Origin: Stentor coeruleus
Lineage: Eukaryota; Ciliophora; Heterotrichea; Heterotrichida; Stentoridae
Length of the DNA: 20,473 nt
Direction of reading: 5' to 3'
NCBI GenBank assembly: GCA_001970955.1
Contig: MPUH01001236.1
Location: forward strand, 1-20,473
Part shown: piece by piece, positions 1-8,741 of the stretch
Position numbering within the stretch: the stretch's first letter is position 1
How the letters are laid out: each line of letters opens with the position of its first letter
The notes under the pieces: model-generated
What the model saw: the letters and a program-made list of their open reading frames with translations, nothing else
What the model was told of the DNA's origin: nothing
Databases searched by the model: none
Position numbers and translations under genes: made by a program

Positions 1-2
1 CT

Positions 3-74
3 CTTGCTCTTGAACTATCTTCTGCTGCTGATCTAAATGAAGCTCTTAAAAATCTTAATAGTTCAGGTAAATAA
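3..74 (+). CDS. 3' end of a plus-strand gene cut by the window edge
   Basis: The third plus-strand frame is open from the window edge and closes with TAA at 72-74. It reads about 23 residues of balanced composition (Leu, Ala, Glu, Asn, Ser), ending in KNLNSSGK. The tail looks helical, but nothing in it identifies a family. It would converge on the WWE gene, whose stop lies only 44 bases further on, which is typical of compact ciliate chromosomes. So short a piece could be open by chance, so confidence is moderate. Confidence 0.5.
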   Translation, partial: LALELSSAADLNEALKNLNSSGK

Positions 75-117
75 ATTTATGATTATTTAGTAATAGAATA
101 TTATGCTTTTAAATTAT

Positions 118-1464
118 TTAAGAACTTGAATGCTGAATCCACGGTATAGGATCATTTTTTTCCCCAAATTTCGAAATCCTTAAAGTCCCTCCAGTTTCTC
201 CCCTTCTAATACCTCTCCATCTTTCAGTTTTTTCATTCGATTGTACCATATTAACAAAGTCTATCTTATAAGAAAATTCACTTGTCCCATAAACCAAAAC
301 CGAGAGCTTGTTCGCATATTCCTTTCTCATTATATCTCCCATTCCTCCAAAGTTCAAACAAAAATTCTCACTTAAAAATTGCTGATAATAAAATTCAATA
401 GTTTTACATGCTTCAGGTTTATAAAGATTCCATGCATTAGCATCATCATTTGTCCAATACCATTTAATACTACATTCTTGATTTAAAGTATCTTTACCTC
501 TTCTTACATATCTATGCCCATTTTTATCAATCTGAGTGTGAAGAATCCCATTTACACCAAAATTTACAATATATGATTCAGAATTCCAATTCAGTTCAAT
601 AAATTTGTGACCATTTATAAAAGCCATTTCTATAAGAGAATTTAGATAAAAGTTATATGGTTGAAAAAGACCATCATCAGCTAGGAAATACCATTGACTA
701 TCAGAATTTAAATCTATGAGTTTTAATTGATTGTATGAACTAATTACTTGACTTTTAGGACCTGTTATTTCAATATATTGTTGGCTTAATCCGGCGTTGT
801 TTAAAGAAAATGAAGTTTGAGGGAAATTGTTTTGGATATTTTGCATATGTCCGTTGTTTATAGATTGATAAATAGTTAAAATTGAAAGTGGGGTTCGCAT
901 AATAATAAAAGGCTCACTATAAATGCTGAAGTTTGAATTGAATTGAGGGTGAGGAAATGACATATTTAGGATTTGTGGTTCGCTCATAGGATTATCCAGA
1001 GGATTACCTGCACTTGGGAATTTACGTATCATTGAACTAACAGGTGCAGGACCTGTCTGTAGACCGCCAGGCATCATTGACTGTGCCGTAGTTGTTCCCA
1101 AAGCCCTTACTGGATTTAGTATAGGCTTTTTTTGAAATGAAGTACTCGATGGCGGTGTTATAGCTATTCCCGAACTTGGCATAAGCATTCTTTGATTTGA
1201 CATAGCTTTACTTAGATTTGATTCAAGCATTTCTAGATTTGACATAGGTTTTACAATTGGAATATTCATTTGAGCTTCTGGACCAGAAGGTTGGCTAGGG
1301 TTATTTTCATATGTACCTGGATTAAGACTTGATGGAAATAATGGAAATAATGGAGGTATTATTCCTGTAGTGCCTATTATAAATTCTTGTAAATTTGGGG
1401 GATTCATTGAATTGATTGAAACATTGTTTTGATCATATATTGATTGTGGTGAGTTATGATTCAT
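118..1464 (-). CDS. tandem WWE-domain protein
   Basis: A 448-residue protein in two parts. Residues 1-230 are low-complexity and rich in Pro, Asn, Ser, Met and Gln, so probably disordered. Residues 258-322 and 335-421 look like two WWE domains. The first starts at QWYF and ends in YVRRG. The second starts at KWYW, has IEFYYQQFL in the middle, and closes with YKIDFVNMVQSN and WRGIRR, the usual WWE ending. WWE domains bind iso-ADP-ribose within poly(ADP-ribose), and a tandem pair is typical of Deltex ubiquitin ligases. No RING, Deltex C-terminal, PARP catalytic or other enzyme domain is visible, so this looks like a stand-alone reader or adaptor. The start follows AGACAAA and the stop is TAA. 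The WWE assignment is good; the cellular role is inferred. Confidence 0.8.
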   Translation of the reverse strand: MNHNSPQSIYDQNNVSINSMNPPNLQEFIIGTTGIIPPLFPLFPSSLNPGTYENNPSQPSGPEAQMNIPIVKPMSNLEMLESNLSKAMSNQRMLMPSSGIAITPPSSTSFQKKPILNPVRALGTTTAQSMMPGGLQTGPAPVSSMIRKFPSAGNPLDNPMSEPQILNMSFPHPQFNSNFSIYSEPFIIMRTPLSILTIYQSINNGHMQNIQNNFPQTSFSLNNAGLSQQYIEITGPKSQVISSYNQLKLIDLNSDSQWYFLADDGLFQPYNFYLNSLIEMAFINGHKFIELNWNSESYIVNFGVNGILHTQIDKNGHRYVRRGKDTLNQECSIKWYWTNDDANAWNLYKPEACKTIEFYYQQFLSENFCLNFGGMGDIMRKEYANKLSVLVYGTSEFSYKIDFVNMVQSNEKTERWRGIRRGETGGTLRISKFGEKNDPIPWIQHSSS

Positions 1465-2105
1465 TTTGTCTACAATTATATAATTATTTTCTAAGTTAGA
1501 ATAATTGAATTTATTATGAAGTAATGATCAGAAGTTGTGAAATTAAATCTTATTTATGTATTTTATATGAAAACAGATTCGAAAATTAATTGGGTTAAGT
1601 TATAATTTAAATATACCGTTAGTATTAAGTAATAAAAAAATTATTTTATATTAACTCCTGATATTTTCGATTATCACATAAAACTCACAAGATACGCTTC
1701 ATCTTAATACTCTAAAGCTAAGGGTTCAGCATATAAATTTTCTTTAATCTTGAATTCTTATCAAATTCATCCAAACCCTTATCTCTCTATATATCCTTTG
1801 AATAAATCTAGTTTTTACTTCATTTTCTAAATATCTATTTTATACTATATATTCCTCAGTTACAATTTTTAATAACTCTAAGACTTTAATTTAATATTTT
1901 CAGTTTGCTTTTTGAAATAATTTTTTTTTTCCATTATCAGAATTGCCTATTTTACATGGAGCATTTGTTTTAGATTTTTATGTTGATTAAAATGAGTATT
2001 CTGTGTGTTGTAAGTCTTTTTTTTGAGGAATTCACATTAAATTAAATTTTATGGCAAATAAACTCAATCTATGATTTATGACCTTGAAAATCAATATTTA
2101 TCTAA
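1465..2105 (-). pseudogene. spacer with a decayed coding relic
   Basis: No intact gene lies between the WWE and epsin genes. On the minus strand, roughly 1990 down to 1650, several stretches read like protein but in shifting frames and broken by stops. One is a charged helical stretch near 1900-1780 containing TRFIQRIYREI. Another is ENLYAEPLALEY at 1742-1707, followed after a TAA by DEAYLVSFM. Decay by substitutions plus small indels would explain this, but AT-rich DNA can give short readable runs by chance. No family is recognised. The part next to 1464 is the 5' flank of the WWE gene. Confidence 0.3.
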
Positions 2106-3864
2106 CTAAAGTTCAAGACCTAATAATTTTGCTTCAAGTTGTTCTGCTGTGAGATTCTTTTTAATTTGAGGTGTAGTGACAGGTTTATTTTGTATAAGAT
2201 CAATTCTCCCTTTGCTTTCCTGACTTTTCTCTATACTTGGTGCACTTTGACTAATTGGCCCACTTGGTATATTTAAACTCAAACTTCCTAAATCAAAATT
2301 TAATCCAGAACCAACAAAATTCTCTTGTTGCAACTGAGGCTTGTATTCATCATAAAATCCCTGGGTTTTTTTCTGGGCCATTCCTGAAAACAAATTTTCA
2401 CCTTGATTTTTTCCTAACAACCCTTCAGAGAAAACTGGCTCAGGTGTTTTAATCTGAGTATTTGAAAACAAGTCTATACTATTCAGATTGCTTATATTTT
2501 CATTTCCTAAACCAAACCCTTTACTATTTTCTACTTTACCCGATGATGCAAACAAATCAATATGTCCATGGTTCTGAGGCACACTTCCAGCAAAAAGATC
2601 AATTTTCTGTGGGACTGGGGTTTTATCTTTAACAGACATCCCAAACAAATCCGGAGCTTTGCCTGGGTTAACAGAAAACAAATCCTTAGGTTTTTCACTA
2701 TTTCCCTGCAAAAAAACCCCTTGAGATCTGTCACTAAGACTAAAACTGCTTTTAGGTTTTTCTTCATATAATAAAATATCATTAGGTATATGATTTGTTG
2801 CTACACCCACCTCATTACCTGTATCAAGTAAATTTAAACTTGTACCATCAAGTAAATTACTATTCTGAGGTTTGTTATCTTTATTCAGAGTATTTGAAAA
2901 TATATCCACATGGCTTTCTTGTGGTGGTAAATCGAATAAATTTGTTTCTTGAGGTTTTTTTCTTTGTCCCATAGCGAAAATATCAGGCACACCAGAAGGA
3001 GTTTCTCTTCTAAACCCTGTTTCAACAACACCAAGCGAAAATATCAGGCACACCAGAAGGAGTTTCTCTTCTAAACCCTGTTTCAACAACACCACGTCTT
3101 CCTGAAGAAAAATCATTAGTAGTAATTCCACCAGATAATATTTCTTGCTTAAAACTAGGCTGTGTATATTGCCCAATAGATCCTTTAGCCTCATCTCTAT
3201 ATCCACCAAAAACACTTTCAGCAAATTTTTTATTACTTTCATTATACGTTGAACTTTTATAAAATCCTTTATCACTATCATTATAATAATTTGGGGATTT
3301 ATAATCATTTGGATAATTCGATGGTGTACTTTCAGAACTAAAGTTTTTATACCCAGGATCATAACTATTATATCTATTGTAATTTTGTGATGAATCAGAT
3401 GATATACCTGTATATTTTTCTTTTTCTCTTTTGCTTTGATCTCTAACATAATCTAATTCTCTTGGGTTGTTTAAAAGGTTTATTACTGCTGTTGCTCCTT
3501 CTCTTACTGTTGCACCTCTATCATTTCCAGCTTCGATAAAGTTGTAGTTTTGTAGCATTCTTATTTCGCTTTGGAACCTTCTGATTACATTTGTCGCATC
3601 TGGACATGCAAATTTTAATAGATATTCGATAATTTTCATTAGGTTACGATATTTACGCCATTCTTTTGAGTCTGCTTTTAAGGACTTTTCTATGAACATC
3701 CCGATTGATTTTAGATTGTATTCGTTGTAACTTTTTTCAGCGATTACGGATAAAACTGTTGTTGGGATTGCATATTCTTGATCATATGCTTCTTTAAGAT
3801 GCCTTTCTATGTAGGATAAAGTCATCAAATCCATGGTATTGTTGACGATTTTCTTTAGGTTCAT
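2106..3864 (-). CDS. epsin-type ENTH clathrin adaptor, frame broken by a 61-bp duplication
   Basis: The N-terminal part (3864 to about 3034) carries an ENTH domain over residues 2-145. Signs are KEWRKYRNLMKIIEYLLKF and DRGATVREGATAVINLL, matching the epsin core. ENTH domains bind PtdIns(4,5)P2 and bend membrane. The frame then hits TGA, while the frame 3' of the duplication stays open to TAG at 2106. That part is disordered and carries about nine [DN][LI]F motifs (DLFSV, DLFGM, DLFAG, DLFAS, DLFSN and others). These are the usual ligands of AP-2-type appendages, and LLDG and LLDTG resemble clathrin-box sequences. The role is therefore clathrin-coated vesicle formation. Removing one 61-bp copy makes a single reading frame of 565 codons. 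The break may thus be an assembly error or a recent lesion in an otherwise healthy gene. Confidence 0.85.
2973..3094. repeat. perfect 61-bp tandem duplication inside the epsin gene
   Basis: Copies at 2973-3033 and 3034-3094 are identical and directly adjacent. Because 61 is not a multiple of three, the second copy shifts the epsin frame and brings in a TGA after a few codons. Both copies encode the segment VVETGFRRETPSG, each in a different frame relative to its flank. Confidence 0.95.
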
Positions 3865-4440
3865 TTTTATTTGTGGTAAGATTTTAGTTTTTTGAGTATA
3901 TTTAATCGGATTTTAGATTGAGTTTTTTATGGGGTTAAGGAATGAAGATGATGTTTAGATTGAGTTTTTTATGGGGTTAAGGAATGAAGATGATGTTTAG
4001 ATTGAGTTTTTTTGGGTTTAGAAAATTAGTAAGTAGATGTTGAAGATATGAGAATTGAGTTTGGTGTGGGATTTTAGATTTTAATAGTGTTAGGAAGTTT
4101 ATTTGTGATGTAAAATTGTATGAATAGGTATGATTAATTTTTATTGGTAATTACTTTATATTAGAATAAATATCATATAGGGTATGCAAATTTTTTATAC
4201 TGATAAATGCAGTGGGTGTTATTAGGAGAATGACACTAGGATAGCACTTAGGAATTACTTAGGATGATTTTTTTAAGAATTTGATTGTGATTATTTTATT
4301 GAGTATGTGTTTAAAAGTTTTTAGATGAAGAAAATATAATCATAAAATTGAAGCATTGGATTTTCGAGTATAAATCAAAGAAATAATTTTGATGGTTTGT
4401 TTGAGGATTATTATAATTTTTAATATCAACTACTATTTTC
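3865..4440. promoter_or_regulatory. 5' flank of the epsin gene, with almost no C on the plus strand
   Basis: The plus strand from 3908 to 4152 contains no C at all, so the epsin coding strand lacks G here. The same asymmetry occurs 5' of most other genes in the window. A 42-bp tandem repeat lies within it. No coding signal was seen, and no defined promoter element could be assigned. Confidence 0.4.
3912..4012. repeat. 42-bp tandem repeat, 2.4 copies
   Basis: Two identical 42-bp units at 3912-3953 and 3954-3995 are followed by a 17-base partial third copy to 4012. Each unit begins TTTAGATTGAGTTTTTT and ends AAGATGATG. The array begins about 50 bases 5' of the epsin start codon. Confidence 0.9.
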
Positions 4441-4639
4441 ACTAATCAAGGTATGTAAAAACTGCCTAAGTATTTTTCTCCCTAGTCAAGAACTTAGTTT
4501 ATTATAAAAAACCTTAAGCTTTTTATTTCCTATTAATATTAACAAATATCAATAATCATAATTAAAACTCTAATAAAGCTTAAACTCTTTCTTCACCATA
4601 AATCTCAACTCCAAATTTCCTATAGAAAATAAAAATCTT

Positions 4640-5035
4640 AAAATAATCTATTCTACAATTATTTTGGATTGCCTATAATAATACCTGAAGACCTAATCTT
4701 ATTCAAAGCAATAGAATCTTGTTTTCTAACAGCTTCCTTTCAAATTTTACAATGTGAAGTTTCCTTCCACATACAATAAAATCTAATTATCTCCTTTTGT
4801 GACTTGGATTTATTCAAAACTCCTTCAATCAAATGAAAATTTTCTCAAATCTGACACAAAAAGCATTCAAAAATATCATTTTCTTCAAACTCCAAGACTC
4901 TGTTTATCATTTACCAAAAATTATGCTCAGCCCTTAAAGTTGATATAATCATCAAAGCAAGGCCTACTATTTTTTTTGATTTGCTCTTTTTTAGGTCGAA
5001 AATCATCGATTTTTGTGAAGTTTTACAAATTAAAT
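4640..5035 (-). pseudogene. decayed SANT-domain gene
   Basis: One minus-strand frame from about 5011 to 4655 reads like a SANT domain of the ELM2-SANT (MTA, atrophin) type. It shows FEENDIFECFL, then ENFHLIEGVLNKSKS, then EIIRFYCMWKETSH, matching the family pattern of Phe, x-Gly-x-x-Phe-x-x-Ile, Lys-Ser and Phe-Tyr-Tyr-x-Trp-Lys-x-Thr. The frame is interrupted by a TAA and several TGA codons. One TGA sits where the family has a conserved Gly, and the first conserved Trp position appears to be Leu (TTG). Upstream, another frame reads RPKKEQIKKNSRPCFDDYIN, suggesting a frameshift. SANT domains usually sit in chromatin regulators. A relic is the best reading. A live gene using UGA as Trp with one tiny intron is the alternative. 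Confidence 0.45.
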
Positions 5036-5510
5036 TTGCCGTACAATCCTAAAAAGTTTTAAAAGACTTGATGAGTTTTTCTGCAGTAATTTAGTTTATT
5101 TTCATCTTTGAAATGATTTTTGGTTATGAGAGAAAATATGAGTATTGAAGGTTTAGTAATATACAAGAGGCTTTTTTGATAATATTTGTGTTGATAGGTT
5201 TGAAATTAAAGGGTATATCTTTATTTAAATTTCTATATGCAGATTTAGATTTTTTTTTTTAATTTTAGTTATTTTATAGGATTCGATGTTTTTTATGATA
5301 GATTTAGGATTATTTTAATATCTATATTATTATCATTTTTAGGAAATTATTTACTGAGATATCTGTTTGCATAATATATATCAATAATGGATTATATTTT
5401 ACTTTAAATTTAAAGACTAATTATTGTAAAGGTAATTATTTGAGGTATGCGAATATGAAGGCTTATAAAATTATTAGCTTTTAAGTATTTTAATTGTATA
5501 AATAAATTTC
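5036..5510. other. spacer with no gene seen
   Basis: This stretch separates the SANT-like relic from the next plus-strand gene. It is rich in T and G on the plus strand. I saw no coding stretch, RNA gene or repeat beyond A/T homopolymers. A TATAAATA sequence lies at 5497-5504, six bases before the next start codon. Unlike most 5' flanks here, the part next to that gene is not C-rich on the coding strand. Confidence 0.4.
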
Positions 5511-6278
5511 ATGGGATGCAGTCCTCCAAGGATTAATCCAAGCTATGAAAACCCATACATTGAATATACGACAAATTCACAAAAACTCCCACCTTCTGTA
5601 CTTGAAGGTTTTGGAACAGTTTTGCAATGTATTAAAAACCCTATCAAAAGTCGAAGTCCACGTTATTGTTTATCACCAAAAAATTCAAAAGTTGAAGAGG
5701 ATTTCAAATCCTCAAATAGTTTCAGTGAATTAGCTCATCAAGGTTTAATGCATGGTACTCTTCTTGATACACCCTCTTCGAATGAAATTAGTAAAAGATT
5801 CATGGGCCTTCATAGTAACAAAAGTGCGGAGTTTTTGAAATCTATTTCAAGATCACTTAAAATACCTTTAAGAGCTGTTACTCCACAAATAGATAGAATT
5901 ACTGATATAGGTAGAGGATTTCCAGAACTAGTGGATAATGAAACGAAAGAAATTTCAGATTATGAAAATACGCTAAAAAAGAAAGCGAAACTAGAAAAGG
6001 AACAACAAGAAGAAGATAAATTACTTATTTCTGCTCGGAAATTTCTTGAGTCTACAAGAAGAGAACAAATTAAACTTCAAGATGTAGCAGCAACTGAAGA
6101 AGCTTTAGGAATCCAGCGTATAAATTCAAACAATACAAATTTTATAAGTTATAGTGAAACAGTTCATTTACCAGGTAATCAAAAGATTTTTTCAAAAAAT
6201 CAAATAACTAAGCATAAATCCTTAGCGAATTCTGTGAATGAAAACTTTGAATGGTATAAAAGAAAAAATATGAAATAA
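5511..6278 (+). CDS. hypothetical protein with an MGC dual-acylation N-terminus
   Basis: A 255-residue protein of no recognised family. It begins MGCSPP: Gly2 is the position for N-myristoylation once Met is removed, and Cys3 is a typical palmitoylation site. Membrane attachment is therefore likely, although Pro5 and Pro6 make the myristoylation context imperfect. Residues 1-110 are rich in Ser, Pro and Asn, with KSRSPR and LSPKNS resembling proline-directed phosphorylation sites. Residues 148-195 are strongly charged and probably a coiled coil (KKKAKLEKEQQEEDKLL). There are no membrane helices. It stands alone between two spacers that contain gene relics. The start is set by the MGC motif and there is no other Met until residue 80. 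Function unknown. Confidence 0.7.
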   Translation: MGCSPPRINPSYENPYIEYTTNSQKLPPSVLEGFGTVLQCIKNPIKSRSPRYCLSPKNSKVEEDFKSSNSFSELAHQGLMHGTLLDTPSSNEISKRFMGLHSNKSAEFLKSISRSLKIPLRAVTPQIDRITDIGRGFPELVDNETKEISDYENTLKKKAKLEKEQQEEDKLLISARKFLESTRREQIKLQDVAATEEALGIQRINSNNTNFISYSETVHLPGNQKIFSKNQITKHKSLANSVNENFEWYKRKNMK

Positions 6279-6934
6279 TATACAAGCATCGATAATACTA
6301 TAAAACTTAACTTTTTAATTTTTTATAACAAAAATATAACGCTTTTAATAGTAAAGCCTGCACGCTTTCTAAAAAATTGCCTAATTAGCTTTAAAATGGC
6401 TGCTAATTAGATTTTATTAGTTTGAGATAATATAAATTCAGAGTTGTAGAAAATTGATTTAATAAAAAATTATTCTTTTAAGATATTATAGGATAAGATT
6501 ACTCATAAGAAAAAACTTTTATTAAACAAGTATTAGTTGTTATTAGATTTTTGCAATATTTAATAGAAAATAGTTAAATCTAAGTCCTGGATAACTAAAA
6601 CAATTGAACATCTTTGAAATTGATTACTTTGAATTTATCACAAAGATAAATCAGCATTAAAATAACAATCAATTCTTGTTTATTTAAATCATTAGTTTAA
6701 AGTTTTAGTTAAGGTTGAATATGTATGAAATGCTTAAATTGAGTATATGCATAAGCTGAAGAGAATTCAAGGTCTCAAGAATGTTTAATTTTTAACAATT
6801 TTAACTATATAGGATATACTATTGATATATATATTATTACTTTATATATACGAATTAATTATAGCATTTAGGAATTATATCATTTTTTTATATACTGAAA
6901 AAATCGTCAAATATTGTCGGTTTAATAATAAGTC
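6279..6934. other. spacer with no gene seen
   Basis: About 650 bases of very AT-rich sequence with stops in every frame. It has runs of TATATA near 6820-6850 but no clear repeat or RNA gene. It leads into the coiled-coil relic that starts near 6935. Confidence 0.4.
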
Positions 6935-7533
6935 ATGAATAAGAACTCTAGGACTTTCGACAATTTGATGAAATAAAATTTAAGAAAAACTTGCAGATAC
7001 AAAGAAAATTTGTGAAAGCATAAAGGTAAATTTTGAGATCTTTAAACTGTAGGACGAGATAAAAAAGAAAATTTGATATGATGCCAAAATATTCAGCCAA
7101 AGTATGAATTGGTAAATATAAGCAAAAAAATAAAGGAATTTAAAGGTTGAAATGATGACTTATGATAAATATTAAAAAAATATCAGAAGAAAATGTTAAG
7201 CTTAGAAGGGAAAATTAATCTAAAGATTGACAAAATCGAAATTTAGATTTTTTTAAAGGTAAAATTTAATAAAAATGAAAAAATATTACTTAAGATATTG
7301 ATTTATTAAGGGATAAAATTTTCCTGTAGATAAGTTGATCAGAATAATATCAAATGTTTAAGTCTCTTAAAAAAGTAGAAAATAATTCTGTTCAAAGTGA
7401 AGATGAAGAATATAATAATGTAACACCAGCTGAAAATCATGATAGACTTAATATTGTCCCAAGGCTAAGCCTAGAAATGTTACCTCCTATGCCTATTATA
7501 ACAAATAAAAGCTCATCTTTGCCTTATACTTAG
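6935..7533 (+). pseudogene. decayed coiled-coil gene
   Basis: From an ATG at 6935 one frame reads as charged helical protein, starting MNKNSRTFDNLMK, but is cut by TAA and TGA. Near 7170 a second frame takes over with ISEENVKLRREN, a typical coiled-coil heptad, and continues with more TAA, TAG and TGA through DIDLLRDKIFL. The last part is clean: 7354-7533 is an unbroken 59-codon stretch plus TAG, starting MFKSLKKVENN, with an acidic middle and a Pro- and Ser-rich end. All breaks can be seen as Gln or Trp codons turned into stops plus at least one frame change. The clean tail could be a small live gene, but it reads as the end of the same protein. Family not recognised. Confidence 0.45.
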
Positions 7534-7687
7534 ACTCAATAAATATCCACACTTTTATATAATTTTCATTACTATGACATTATCTTTAATTTAAGATTTT
7601 AGACAAAGCATTATGATTTAAATATTACTATATGAATTTGATAGAAAACTTATGTTTTAATTTCTAGCTCTTAGGATTATTAGTAGA

Positions 7688-8470
7688 CTAAAGATTTGAT
7701 TGTGAAAGACTTTTAAAAGCAGTGTTAAATACTCCAAAGTAAAGCATTCCACCTAATGAGATGTAAACAACCCTCGCAATCCAACCTTTCCAAAATGCTC
7801 TGATTCCTTCATTTTTATATATTAACGCAAATGTTTGGAGAAAGCTTTGATATTGAGAGGCATTTGTCATCATTCTAGTTTTGACAACATCTATTGGTGA
7901 AGTAACATACGCAGTTATCCCTCCAGCAATTCCACCATACAAAAAATAATTCATATTGCCAAAATCCATCAAAGCTGCATAATTCAGCGTTTGAAATATA
8001 AGCATTTGAATAGTATCAAAAGGAATTTCCCTAACACACAAAGCTGAAAAGCCTTTATAAAAGCCTTTAACTCCTCCTTCTTTCAATATCCCACTAATAG
8101 CTTTTCTTACCTTAATATTATCTCCTATTTGAACTAATTGTTTAACTCTTTCAAATGGATTTCTTACAATACAGCATGCAAGACTAGCATTAACCGAAGA
8201 AAAAGTTTCAACTTTAGCTAATGAGTAATCTTTGCTTAACATATATTGTTTACTTGCCATATAACATCCCCAAAAAGTTGCAGCACAAGGGAATGAAGAT
8301 AAAAGTGCAGCTGATAAACCTTTATAAAATGCTCTAGCTTTGACATCAAGTTTTTGATTTCTATGCTGTCGTGTTTTTATATAGTCAAGTGGATGTAGAG
8401 TTAAATCAATTGCCGCTCCAGCAAGTCCTCCAGAAAGGAAGGATGGGTAAAAGCTATGAGATTTCTCCAT
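7688..8470 (-). CDS. mitochondrial carrier, S-adenosylmethionine type (SLC25A26-like)
   Basis: A 260-residue mitochondrial carrier with the three repeats of the SLC25 family, at the short end of the family range. The signature P-x-[DE]-x-x-[KR] appears three times: HPLDYIK (27-32), NPFERVK (105-110) and SPIDVVK (192-197). Each is followed by a Gly-rich stretch such as FYKGFSAL or FWKGWIAR. Several details match the S-adenosylmethionine carrier: SGGLAGAAIDL at the start, LSSFPCAATFW, VREIPF after repeat two, and ISLGGMLYFGVF at the end. That carrier brings S-adenosylmethionine into the mitochondrial matrix in exchange for S-adenosylhomocysteine. Membership of the carrier family is certain; the substrate is inferred from these matches. 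The gene ends in TAG and converges on the relic to its left. Confidence 0.9.
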   Translation of the reverse strand: MEKSHSFYPSFLSGGLAGAAIDLTLHPLDYIKTRQHRNQKLDVKARAFYKGLSAALLSSFPCAATFWGCYMASKQYMLSKDYSLAKVETFSSVNASLACCIVRNPFERVKQLVQIGDNIKVRKAISGILKEGGVKGFYKGFSALCVREIPFDTIQMLIFQTLNYAALMDFGNMNYFLYGGIAGGITAYVTSPIDVVKTRMMTNASQYQSFLQTFALIYKNEGIRAFWKGWIARVVYISLGGMLYFGVFNTAFKSLSQSNL

Positions 8471-8741
8471 TTACTATTAAAAGTTGAAGAAAAAAAAGAA
8501 TAAACTTTGGACAGTAATAGTATCTGGTTGGCTATAAGTGTATAAAAATAAAAAATTTGTGGAGTTTATAAAGATTGTATATAACATTTTTATATATACA
8601 AATAAAAAAAATATCACAATCTATCGTTATGATTTTCAGTTTACAAATATATAATTATGATTTTCTAGTTATTTTCATTATAACAAGACAATTCTAAGCA
8701 CTTTGAATTTAGATAAGGCCATATTATAACCATTCTATTTA

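Noticed and set aside
3095..3449. A long minus-strand frame continuing 5' of the duplication into the ENTH half of the epsin gene
   Set aside because: Its composition (Ile, Lys, Leu and Val rich, no domain) is that of a shifted frame over the true ENTH coding frame. Only the part 3' of the duplication is real.
4400..4640. Continuation of the SANT-like frame as coding with all three stops read as sense codons
   Set aside because: The density of TAA, TAG and TGA is close to that expected of AT-rich noncoding sequence, and more than one frame looks equally readable.
4900..4914. A 15-base GT-AG intron in the SANT-like relic
   Set aside because: Removing it deletes a TAA but creates a TGA at the junction, and the other in-frame TGA codons remain. 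It helps only if UGA means Trp, so it is not annotated as an intron.
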